A DNA stretch of 44,167 nucleotides from an uncultured Bacilli bacterium (lineage in GTDB: Bacteria; Bacillota_I; Bacilli_A; RF39; UBA660): the NCBI GenBank assembly GCA_947628275.1, contig CANQZD010000045.1, positions 1 to 44,167 of the forward strand, given 5' to 3'. Positions 35,561 to 44,167 of this stretch are shown piece by piece (position 1 is the first letter of the stretch; each line of letters opens with the position of its first letter). The notes below the pieces were generated by a model, which was given only the letters and a program-made list of their open reading frames with translations, had not been told where the DNA came from and did not search any database. Position numbers and translations under genes: made by a program.

Positions 35561-38500
35561 TTAAATGTCAAGTAAATTAAAGCTCTCAAGAATTATAGAA
35601 TACAAATATGTTTTAACCGGCTTTTTAAAGGTTTTGACAATATATTCTTTATAACCCTTTAATTGGGTTAAATACTCTTTACTAGAAACATTTTGTAATT
35701 TATAATCAATTATTAAAATTTCATTTTCTTTAACAATTAATAAATCAATTATTCCATGCAATAATTCATCTTCATTAGAACTTATAAATTCATATTCATG
35801 AAATATTTTATCACTTAAACTATTTTTAATAATTTCACTATCCAAAAATACTTTTATCTTATTTCTAATAAAATTATCAGAAATTAAATCTAACCGCGGC
35901 TTATTAAAATCTAAATATTGTAAAGTTTCATGAAACTTCGTTCCTAATTTCATATTTTCCAGTTCTTGTAACGTATTCAATTCATTTGTTTTTTTAGAAA
36001 AAGTTTTTTGTTCTTCTCTATTATTATCTTTTTCTAATTCCATAACCATTAACTTAGAAGCTTCAACCTTTTTTATTTCTTTTGTTTTAGGAGTCAAATA
36101 TGCTTTTGATACTTTAATATCATCTACTTGTTTAATATATGGTTGATAATATTTTTTTAATAAAGCCAAAAAGTCAGCAAAAGACCGAGCTTTTAATTTT
36201 ATATTATCCGTTATTTTACTATTTAAAACCAATTTATCATTATTTGGAAGTAAAAAAATCATTTTTTCTTTACTTCTAGTTAAAGCTACATAAAATAATC
36301 TAATCTTTTCAGATATTTCTTCCATATAAAAATTATTTTTAACTAATTCTTTAACAAAAGTTGTATAAATACCTTCTTTATCTATAGAACTTACTAATCC
36401 ATACTTTTTAGAATATAAAAAATGTTCTTTAATATCCGCTAAATTAAATTTTTTATATAATCCTGAATAATAACACACGGGAAACTCTAAACCTTTAGAA
36501 GCATGAATAGTCATTAATTTTACACAATTATCATTTTTCTTTTCAAAACGATACTTTAATTCTAATTTATAATCAACCAAATTATTTAAATAATTAGTAA
36601 AGTCCTCATAAGTATAACCAAATCTACTACACTCAATAACAAAATTTTTAAAATAATCAACTAATACCATTCCATCATTTATATTACCAATACTAATCAT
36701 TTTCTCATAATAATTAGTTACTTCTAAAATTTCATCTAAAATTATTCTTAAAGGCTTAGCATCTATTCCTAAAAGAACAGGTTTAAAAGTTTTTATAACT
36801 TCTGAATCATAATATAAATTATTTGTAACTATCTGATATATCTCTTCATCAGTTAAATTAAATAAAAAACCTCTAGCTAAAGTAACAAATGCCATTTTAA
36901 AGTCTTCATCTTTTTCTTTATCAGCCATTTTATTAATTAATAAAAAAGCATTTTTTAAAGTTTGGAAATGAATATTACTTTTAATTTGTTCATCATAATA
37001 AGCATGAATAGGAATACCTAAATAATTAAAAATTTTTTGATAAAGTAAAAAGTCACTACCCCGATCCATTAAAATACAAAAATCTTCATATTTAATTTCT
37101 CTTAAAGTTTTATTACTAACTACTTTTTCTTTATTTAAAATCCGTTTTTTAATATCATTAGCAATATAAAAAGCTTCCAATTCTTCTTTTAAATATTCTT
37201 TAGAAGGTTCATAACTAATAATTTCCATATTATAGTCACAATTATCTTTAATCTCTTCATAACTTTTATTACCAAAAACCATTTGATGCTCTAAAAAGTA
37301 ATTAGCGCCACCTAAAGCATCACTCATTAAAGGATTAAAAAGCAAATTAATATTAGTTAATACTTCTTTCCTAGAGCGAAAATTATCTATCAAATCAATT
37401 TTATAACCATTCTTTTCATCTTTGTATAACTCATATTTTTCTTTAAATAAATTCGGATTAGCATTTCGAAACCGATAAATACTTTGTTTTATATCCCCAA
37501 CCATATAAATATTATCTTGACCAATTAAATTAATAAAAGCTTCTTCTAAATCATTGGTATCTTGATATTCATCTACCATAATTTCTTTAAATTGTTCTTT
37601 TAACTCTCCTAAAATATGAGGATGAATTTTCACTAAATAATAGGCAATTTTAAAAATAGTTGTAAAATCAAAATAACCAAGTAAAGTCTTTTTTTCTTCA
37701 TAAAGTTGAAAATAATCTTTTAAAATATTAATTAATACTGACGTATTATCTTTTGTTTTAAAATAATCTTCTTTCAAATCATCTTTAAAACCAAATTTTA
37801 CTAAATTTTTTAATTCTTTTAAAGTAGCTGATATATCATCTTTAACCATTTTAAGTTCTAAAGACGCATCTTTTGATAATCTTGGTAAAACAATCCCACT
37901 TAAAAGCTTTACATCAGAATAACCTTGAGCCTTAAACAAATTTTGTAAAGCATCATTTAATTTATCACAATAATTTTTATCTATATAAGATACCTCTTCT
38001 ACAATATTTTCAATTTCTTGCACTTTATTTAAAACAATTTGTTCATATTCATTAAACAATTTTTCAAAATATTCATCATTATAATAATTAATTAAATAAT
38101 TATCTAAATATTCTTGAACATCTAATTTTAGTTCTAATTTCTTAGCAATATTTAAAAATTCATTTAATAAATTATCATCATCTTTAACACAAAAAGACTC
38201 AATAAGTTTAAAAAAATTAACATCTTCTTTTGTATAATAACTATCAAATACTTCCCTCATACATTCTTTTTGTAAAATATCAATTAAAGTATTATCACTT
38301 ATTTTAGGGTTACTTGGTAAATTTAACAAACAATGATATTTTTTTACTAAAAACAAGGCAAAAGAATCAAATGTACAAATAAATGATTCATCTAATTTAA
38401 GTAATTCATCTTGTAAATCGTCTTCTTTACTAATTGCCTGTCTAATTCGTTCTTTCATTTCTTGAGCAGCAGCATTCGTAAAAGTTAAAATTAATAATTC

Positions 38501-38644
38501 ATCAATATGCCGACCATTTTTTAATAAATTAATAACTCTTGCAGTTAAAACACTTGTTTTACCAGAACCAGCCCCCGCACTTACTAAAATATTCTTACCT
38601 GTTTTTTTAATTGCTTGCCACTGCATCGCTGAGTAGTTCATCAT
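35561..38644 (-). CDS. addA: ATP-dependent helicase/nuclease subunit A
   Basis: ILVSAGAGSGKTSVL, MVDEYQDTND, MTIHASKGLEFPV, C-terminal nuclease ILIIDYKLQ. Confidence 0.95.
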   Translation of the reverse strand: MMNYSAMQWQAIKKTGKNILVSAGAGSGKTSVLTARVINLLKNGRHIDELLILTFTNAAAQEMKERIRQAISKEDDLQDELLKLDESFICTFDSFALFLVKKYHCLLNLPSNPKISDNTLIDILQKECMREVFDSYYTKEDVNFFKLIESFCVKDDDNLLNEFLNIAKKLELKLDVQEYLDNYLINYYNDEYFEKLFNEYEQIVLNKVQEIENIVEEVSYIDKNYCDKLNDALQNLFKAQGYSDVKLLSGIVLPRLSKDASLELKMVKDDISATLKELKNLVKFGFKDDLKEDYFKTKDNTSVLINILKDYFQLYEEKKTLLGYFDFTTIFKIAYYLVKIHPHILGELKEQFKEIMVDEYQDTNDLEEAFINLIGQDNIYMVGDIKQSIYRFRNANPNLFKEKYELYKDEKNGYKIDLIDNFRSRKEVLTNINLLFNPLMSDALGGANYFLEHQMVFGNKSYEEIKDNCDYNMEIISYEPSKEYLKEELEAFYIANDIKKRILNKEKVVSNKTLREIKYEDFCILMDRGSDFLLYQKIFNYLGIPIHAYYDEQIKSNIHFQTLKNAFLLINKMADKEKDEDFKMAFVTLARGFLFNLTDEEIYQIVTNNLYYDSEVIKTFKPVLLGIDAKPLRIILDEILEVTNYYEKMISIGNINDGMVLVDYFKNFVIECSRFGYTYEDFTNYLNNLVDYKLELKYRFEKKNDNCVKLMTIHASKGLEFPVCYYSGLYKKFNLADIKEHFLYSKKYGLVSSIDKEGIYTTFVKELVKNNFYMEEISEKIRLFYVALTRSKEKMIFLLPNNDKLVLNSKITDNIKLKARSFADFLALLKKYYQPYIKQVDDIKVSKAYLTPKTKEIKKVEASKLMVMELEKDNNREEQKTFSKKTNELNTLQELENMKLGTKFHETLQYLDFNKPRLDLISDNFIRNKIKVFLDSEIIKNSLSDKIFHEYEFISSNEDELLHGIIDLLIVKENEILIIDYKLQNVSSKEYLTQLKGYKEYIVKTFKKPVKTYLYSIILESFNLLDI

Positions 38645-40946
38645 CTTCACCTCCTATAAAATCTGGTTTAACTATTTTTTCATAAACAATATCTAGTCCA
38701 TCATAATTACAAATAGCTTCATAAGGACAAAATTCACAACCAACATTTTTATTACCAATATTTTTAGGCGCAATTTTAAAATTGCCATTAAAAATTTCTT
38801 CAACTGTTTCTTTTATCTTTTGTTCAGTAAATAAATTCATTTTAGCTAACTCATCTTTGCTCATTACTTTGGCATATTTATAAAAACCTTTCGCTGACTT
38901 TTTTAAACCCTTAATTACTTTACTATCAAAATAACTACTATCAAATTTGCTCAAAGCTTCTTCATCACTAATACTATAACCTTCCAAATAATACTCTTTT
39001 TCTTCTAATTCTTTTCTTTGATGTTTTAAATCAGCACTAACTAAAGAAGGAATTACTTTTTGCAAATAAAAACCCACTAATTCATAATCTTTAAATTGTG
39101 ATTTACTAAGTAAATAAGCATAAATAGGCAATTGCATCCCAATTCCATAATTAATTAAATTAAAATCAATTTTAGGACTACCCGTTTTATAATCAATTAC
39201 ACTTATTCGCTGTTCATCATAATAAAATTTATCAATAAAACCTTTAAAAATAATATCATGATTTAATAAAACTTCAATTTTAACTTCACATAACACATTT
39301 TTAAGACTTGAATATGCTTCTTGTCTTTTAATTTCCTCAATAACTCTTCTTAAATTATTTGCTAATTTATTAAAGAAAAATTCTTCTTTCTTTGAATTAC
39401 TAAAATTATTCTTTTCTTCTAAAACCAATTTTTCAAAATCAAAATCTAGTTCATAAAATTGTTCTAAAACATGATGATAAAAATTCCCAACACTTTGAAA
39501 AAAAGTAGGATTAGATTTATTTATTTTTAAAACATTATTTAAATAAAAACGAAAAGGACAACGATTATATAAATCTAAACTAGAATATGATAATGTATTA
39601 ATTGGCTTAATTATATTAAATTTTTTAAATTGATGATTAAAACTTTTATAAGAACAATCTTTATAAGCCGGATATAATTGTTCTAAAGAAGAATCCCACA
39701 CTCCATATTCATAATAAAGATCCATATTTGCCGCAAAAGTAAGTTTATTAAATAAATGAGAATTTTCATAATTAGGTTTAATATCAATTTCTTTTAAATA
39801 ATTTTCTTTTATAACTGGAGCTAAATAAAATTTACCATCATCCAAAGCACTTAAAGAAATAGTTAAATTAGAATAATAGTTTAATCTTTTTATCGTATCT
39901 TGCAAAATATTTTGATTTTCCTCTAAAATACTTAATAAATTTAAATTACTTCTTTCTTTATCCGTTAAATATTCATAATTCTTAACTAAATTAGGAAAAC
40001 AAGATTCTCGAGCATTTACTAAAAATATATAAGCATCCCTATCAACTTCACCCGTCAAAAAATCAAAATCTCTAATACAGTTTTTAGGAATATCAATTTT
40101 AATAGTTAAACTTTTCAAAGAGTCTAAAACATAATTATAAAATTCCGTATTTACTTCTAAAGCTAAATATTTATTAGCAAAATTAATCAAAGCATTATAT
40201 ACTTTTTCTTCAAAATGATTCTTTAAATTTTTTTTTAATTCAGCAAAAATACTTTGCCAATCTTCCTTAATATGTTTAACAAAATATTTTACAATTTTAG
40301 TTGAATATACATTTAAAGTCATCGTAAAAGAAAAATTCAAATTAAAGAAATGACCATAAGTTAAAAATAAATTACGATATTCCTCATCAACATTAGTTAA
40401 ATATATTTTTTCATAAGGAACACCTTTTTTAATTAAATCTACTATTAGATTACAAATATTACTTACTTCTTCTCTTTTTTTTAATGTTTTAAAATAAACC
40501 AAAGAATTACTCTCTAGTTCTATATTTTCTTCCCAAACTTTAGTTAATAAAGAACACTTTAAATATAAAATATTAACAATATTAGTTTTTACTAAATGAT
40601 AAAAACATAATTCATAATTTTTTAACCATTCTTTAAATAAAGGATTAACTACAAGCAAATTGTTTTCTTCTAATTCTTTTTTTAAATTTGCTAAAAAAAT
40701 AACTTTATCATTATCATAATTATTATCATTAACATAATAGATATTTTCTAAATAAATTTTAGCTATTTCTTTAGAGATATGATACTTACTAACAAGATAA
40801 AATAATGTCTCTTCTGTATAATCAAAAATAAGTTGTTTTTTTAATTCACTTATAGACATTACTAAAGAATCTAAATCATTATTACCTCTTAATTTATTTA
40901 ATAAATATAGTTTATTATTATCACTTGTTATATATATTTTCTGCAT
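38607..40946 (-). CDS. addB: ATP-dependent helicase/nuclease subunit B
   Basis: C-terminal nuclease SVIDYKTG plus cysteines YNRCPFRFYL and GCEFCPYEAIC; overlaps addA start. Confidence 0.92.
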   Translation of the reverse strand: MQKIYITSDNNKLYLLNKLRGNNDLDSLVMSISELKKQLIFDYTEETLFYLVSKYHISKEIAKIYLENIYYVNDNNYDNDKVIFLANLKKELEENNLLVVNPLFKEWLKNYELCFYHLVKTNIVNILYLKCSLLTKVWEENIELESNSLVYFKTLKKREEVSNICNLIVDLIKKGVPYEKIYLTNVDEEYRNLFLTYGHFFNLNFSFTMTLNVYSTKIVKYFVKHIKEDWQSIFAELKKNLKNHFEEKVYNALINFANKYLALEVNTEFYNYVLDSLKSLTIKIDIPKNCIRDFDFLTGEVDRDAYIFLVNARESCFPNLVKNYEYLTDKERSNLNLLSILEENQNILQDTIKRLNYYSNLTISLSALDDGKFYLAPVIKENYLKEIDIKPNYENSHLFNKLTFAANMDLYYEYGVWDSSLEQLYPAYKDCSYKSFNHQFKKFNIIKPINTLSYSSLDLYNRCPFRFYLNNVLKINKSNPTFFQSVGNFYHHVLEQFYELDFDFEKLVLEEKNNFSNSKKEEFFFNKLANNLRRVIEEIKRQEAYSSLKNVLCEVKIEVLLNHDIIFKGFIDKFYYDEQRISVIDYKTGSPKIDFNLINYGIGMQLPIYAYLLSKSQFKDYELVGFYLQKVIPSLVSADLKHQRKELEEKEYYLEGYSISDEEALSKFDSSYFDSKVIKGLKKSAKGFYKYAKVMSKDELAKMNLFTEQKIKETVEEIFNGNFKIAPKNIGNKNVGCEFCPYEAICNYDGLDIVYEKIVKPDFIGGEDDELLSDAVASN

Positions 40947-40983
40947 ATCCTCACCAAAAATATTGTATCACAAAAAAAGAAGT

Positions 40984-41982
40984 TTACCTAACAAATTGCT
41001 TGCACTTTTCTAACCACAATAAATATTCATCAAGACAATTCATTATTTCTTCTTCACTTTGACATAAACAAATTTTTTGTTTCATTTCTTTACTATTTGG
41101 CATTCCTTTTAAATAAAACAAAATATTTGATCTAATTTCTAATAAAGCAGCTTTTAAAGATTTATCATTTTTTAATAAATTAAAATGTTTTTTCATCATT
41201 GCCACTTTTTCTTCATTTGTCGGAGCAGCTATTACTATACCTTTATCTAAATATTCTACACATTCTTTAATTAACCACGGATTACCTAAAACTCCTCTTC
41301 CAATCATCACCGCATCACAACCAGTTTCATCTAACATTTTCTTGGCCAAAATGGGACTTGTAACATCACCATTACCAATAACAGGAATTCTTACATTTTC
41401 TTTAACTTCTTTAATAATTTGCCAGTTAGCTTTACCACTATAACCCTGACTTCTAGTTCTAGCATGAACACAGATTGCACTAGCCCCAGCTTCTTCACAT
41501 TTTCGAGCTACTAAAACCGCATTAATTGAAGAATCATCCCAACCACTTCTAATTTTAACTGTTACCGGAACATTAACAGCTTCTACAACATTTTTAACAA
41601 TTTCATATATTTTATCCGGATTTTTAAGTAAAGCACTCCCAGCTTGAGCTCCTACCGCTACTTTCGGAACTGGACAACCCATATTAATATCAATAATATC
41701 AGGATGCATCTTTTCTTCAACAATTCTTGCTGCTTCAACAAAAGATGAAACATCACTTCCAAATATCTGCTGAGCAATTGGTCTTTCTTCATCACTCATT
41801 TTTAAAAGTTTTAATGTTTTCTCATTTTGATAAACTAAAGCTTTATCACTTACCATTTCCGCATAAATAAGCCCAGCACCCATTTGCTTAATTATTTTTC
41901 TAAAACTAGTATTAGAATAACCAGCCATCGGAGCCAAGACAATCTGATTCTTAATTTTTACATTTCCAATCTTCCATTCCAT
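40984..41982 (-). CDS. dusB: tRNA-dihydrouridine synthase
   Basis: LAPMAGYSNTSFR; DINMGCPVPKVA; ICVHARTRSQGYSGKANW; VMIGRGVLGNPWL. Confidence 0.95.
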   Translation of the reverse strand: MEWKIGNVKIKNQIVLAPMAGYSNTSFRKIIKQMGAGLIYAEMVSDKALVYQNEKTLKLLKMSDEERPIAQQIFGSDVSSFVEAARIVEEKMHPDIIDINMGCPVPKVAVGAQAGSALLKNPDKIYEIVKNVVEAVNVPVTVKIRSGWDDSSINAVLVARKCEEAGASAICVHARTRSQGYSGKANWQIIKEVKENVRIPVIGNGDVTSPILAKKMLDETGCDAVMIGRGVLGNPWLIKECVEYLDKGIVIAAPTNEEKVAMMKKHFNLLKNDKSLKAALLEIRSNILFYLKGMPNSKEMKQKICLCQSEEEIMNCLDEYLLWLEKCKQFVR

Positions 41983-41985
41983 AAT

Positions 41986-42543
41986 CTAAAACCTAATTTC
42001 TACTTCATCACCATTTTTAAGTAAAAAAGCATTAGCTTCATCACGGTCAATATGTAAATCCATAACCCCATTATCTTTTACCTTAACAAATGCTTTAATA
42101 ATTCCTTTACGTTCCTTATCAATTACCACATCAATCATTTGATCATCAACTAAATTTAATTTTCTAGCTTCACTAGGATTTAAATGTAAATGAGCTTTAG
42201 CTAAAATACAACAACTATTAAGTAATACTTTTTTTCCATTAGCTTCAACATAAACACTTTCACTATTAGCCAAATCCCCACTTTTTCTAACCGGAGGATT
42301 TATTCCTAAAACATAAGCATCACTTGCTGATATTTCTACTTGATTATAAGAACGACAAGGCCCCATAACTCTTACATGAGCAATCTCTCCAGAATTTGTT
42401 TTTAAAGTAACATAATCAGTAGAAGCATACTCATTATTTTGACTTATCATAAAATCTTTAACCATTTCTTTATTAAATAATTTATCATATACATCTTTAG
42501 TTAAATGAACATGACGATTACTAATACTAACTTTTATTTTCAC
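41986..42543 (-). CDS. pduL: PduL-type phosphate propanoyltransferase/phosphotransacylase
   Basis: SISNRHVHLTKD; RVMGPCRSYNQVEIS; AKAHLHLNPSEA; MDLHIDRDEAN. GTG at 42543 with AGGTGA preferred to 42552. Confidence 0.9.
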   Translation of the reverse strand: MKIKVSISNRHVHLTKDVYDKLFNKEMVKDFMISQNNEYASTDYVTLKTNSGEIAHVRVMGPCRSYNQVEISASDAYVLGINPPVRKSGDLANSESVYVEANGKKVLLNSCCILAKAHLHLNPSEARKLNLVDDQMIDVVIDKERKGIIKAFVKVKDNGVMDLHIDRDEANAFLLKNGDEVEIRF

Positions 42544-42573
42544 AAAAATCACCTATCAAAATTATACAATATT

Positions 42574-42606
42574 AAAAAAAAATACGCACTTATAAATACG
42601 TATTTT
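42574..42606 (-). terminator. Intrinsic terminator downstream of sortase gene
   Basis: Minus strand AAATACG...CGTATTT followed by a T-run. Confidence 0.65.
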
Positions 42607-42615
42607 GACATTATA

Positions 42616-43374
42616 TTAATTAATTTTTTTAGCAACAACAACCATTCGTCCATTCTCCTGTGAATACTCACAAGTAATTAAAGTTATTAATTGTTCCCCA
42701 AAATGAGCATCAACACCAGTTGAATAAAGTTCCAAAGCTTTACTATTATCAATAAATTCATTATACTTTTTTTCATCACTCAAATCATTATAATAATAAT
42801 ATCTAAAAACATCTTGTTCATCTTGATAAAACACCCTTGATTTAAAAACCGTTACTATTTCATACTTTCTTGCTTCATTATTAGTATATATTTCAATTAT
42901 ATTATGACTATCATAATATTCTTTATTAACATAATTTAATAAATTTTGAAACATCTCTTGATCTTTCATACTATGCCCATAAATTATCACATTAGAATTA
43001 ACATCATTTAAATTAGAATTATTATCAATAAATATCGAACCATAACTACTATATTCCTTTTGATAATTATGATTTAAATAATAATCATTATCACTTCCCT
43101 GTAATAATGGATAATTAATTTTAGTGTCATTAATTTTAATCCATCCCTTAACATCTTCATTTTCTTTTTGTAAATCTATAACTGTATTAAAAATGGTTTG
43201 ATTTACATCTTCTTCACTAGAATTAATTTCTATATTAAAAATATTTTCTTGCAATTCTTGATTTATTTTTTTATCTCTAAAATTGATAAAAACAAAATAA
43301 GATAAACAACCAATTAATATTACTAAAATAATACTAAGCCCCATAATTTTATATTTTTTCTTAATTTTCATCAA
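42616..43374 (-). CDS. Sortase, class B-like
   Basis: N-terminal TM; VKGWIKINDTKINYPLLQGSDNDYYLNH; NVIIYGHSM; LITCEYSQENGRMVVVAKKI (Cys, Arg). Confidence 0.9.
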   Translation of the reverse strand: MMKIKKKYKIMGLSIILVILIGCLSYFVFINFRDKKINQELQENIFNIEINSSEEDVNQTIFNTVIDLQKENEDVKGWIKINDTKINYPLLQGSDNDYYLNHNYQKEYSSYGSIFIDNNSNLNDVNSNVIIYGHSMKDQEMFQNLLNYVNKEYYDSHNIIEIYTNNEARKYEIVTVFKSRVFYQDEQDVFRYYYYNDLSDEKKYNEFIDNSKALELYSTGVDAHFGEQLITLITCEYSQENGRMVVVAKKIN

Positions 43375-43391
43375 CTATACCTTCTTACAAA

Positions 43392-43412
43392 AAAAAGGTG
43401 AAATATTCACCC
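43392..43412 (-). terminator. Terminator between surface protein and sortase genes
   Basis: Minus strand GGTGAA-TAT-TTCACC followed by T8. Confidence 0.75.
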
Positions 43413-43416
43413 TTTA

Positions 43417-44167
43417 TTAATCCTTAATTTTAATAACTAAAGTTAATAAACTTAAAGTCATAAGTGTTAAGATACTTAATACCATCATTATATTATTATT
43501 TCCTGTTTTTGGAACATCGTCTAAAACTCTATTTTCATCTTTAATGGCTACTAAGAATGGTGAAAGTTCATTTACATTAATATCAATTTTACCATCAACA
43601 ATTTCTTTTTGAACTTCTTGATAAGTACCATCTTTCTTTAAATGTAAAACTAAAGCTTGTTTACCATTATACTCTTTACCAACTGTAAATACAATGTTAA
43701 TGCCATTTTTAATTTCGCCTTTTACTACATGTAATTCATAAGTATTTAAAATATTACCATATCCTTTTTTCTTAGCTGTTTCAACAATATTTAAATAATC
43801 TTTACTAGTATCATCAAGTGCTTCTGCAGCAATAGCAACATCAGTATCTTTAGAAGTATCAACAGTAACATTACTAATTACTTCATTTACATAAGAAGTT
43901 GTATCCTCATTACCATAAATATGAATATGGAAATTTTTAGCAGCATATACAATATCATTTTTTATGAAATATAAAGTGCTTCGATTATAATATTCATCTA
44001 CCTCACCACTACCTTTATGAGTTCCAATTACAATTTTTACGCCTAAATCATTAGCCATTTTAGCAGCGCGTCCTTCAATAGATAAATTATAACGCATTTG
44101 AGCATCATTAATATTAAAAGTAGATGTTGTATCTTCTAAAGCAACTTTAGATAGATAATCTTCAATT
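43417..44167 (-). CDS. Cell-wall-anchored (LPXTG-like, VPKTG) surface protein, 5' end outside window
   Basis: C-terminal VPKTG + hydrophobic helix + KIKD; frame stays open upstream of the annotated Met to the edge (IEDYLSKVALEDTTSTFNINDAQMRYNL...). Confidence 0.8.
   Translation of the reverse strand, partial: IEDYLSKVALEDTTSTFNINDAQMRYNLSIEGRAAKMANDLGVKIVIGTHKGSGEVDEYYNRSTLYFIKNDIVYAAKNFHIHIYGNEDTTSYVNEVISNVTVDTSKDTDVAIAAEALDDTSKDYLNIVETAKKKGYGNILNTYELHVVKGEIKNGINIVFTVGKEYNGKQALVLHLKKDGTYQEVQKEIVDGKIDINVNELSPFLVAIKDENRVLDDVPKTGNNNIMMVLSILTLMTLSLLTLVIKIKD

Noticed and set aside
1-44167. CRISPR arrays, prophage, IS elements, defence islands
   Set aside because: No regularly spaced direct repeats, integrase, intact transposase, restriction-modification or toxin-antitoxin genes recognised; SNF2 and AddAB look like housekeeping copies.

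Overview
AT-rich (low-GC Firmicutes/Bacilli-like) chromosomal window, mostly core genome and densely coding. It has no CRISPR array, rRNA, prophage or intact mobile element. I recognise: lexA with its own operator and promoter; a rhomboid protease; RluD-type synthase and lspA; an M18 aminopeptidase convergent with an RDD protein; dUTPase; a cysteine-free Crp/Fnr regulator divergent from nrdD-nrdG; tRNA-Arg(CCG); rseP-cdsA-khpA-rpsP; a GH30 glycosidase; cotE; a HIT protein; an M23 peptidase with ChW-like repeats; rpoZ; a block resembling the B. subtilis yut/yun neighbourhood (NifU-C, YutH-like, YutD, YunB, several orphans); ferredoxin; two pseudouridine synthases; a YnbB-type PLP enzyme and an SDR; an operon with a zinc-ribbon HELGH protein, zinc-ribbon membrane protein and Ca2+-type P-ATPase; SNF2 helicase; addAB; dusB; pduL; and a class B-like sortase next to a VPKTG surface protein cut by the window edge. 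cotE, yunB and the YutH-like gene indicate a spore-former. Best leads: (1) an almost identical 22-bp inverted repeat over the start codons of the YutH-like gene and yunB, both lacking a Shine-Dalgarno and possibly leaderless; (2) a perfect 20-bp palindrome between the Crp/Fnr gene and nrdD; (3) intrinsic terminators whose stem or loop contains the stop codon, including a convergent pair with both stops in one loop; (4) a 1-nt frameshift separating an N-terminal zinc ribbon from a membrane HELGH protein; (5) an AC-N17-CATANNNTA (sigma-K-like) match upstream of cotE. I saw no clearly new multi-gene defence or mobile system. All family calls come from reading motifs by eye, with no database search.
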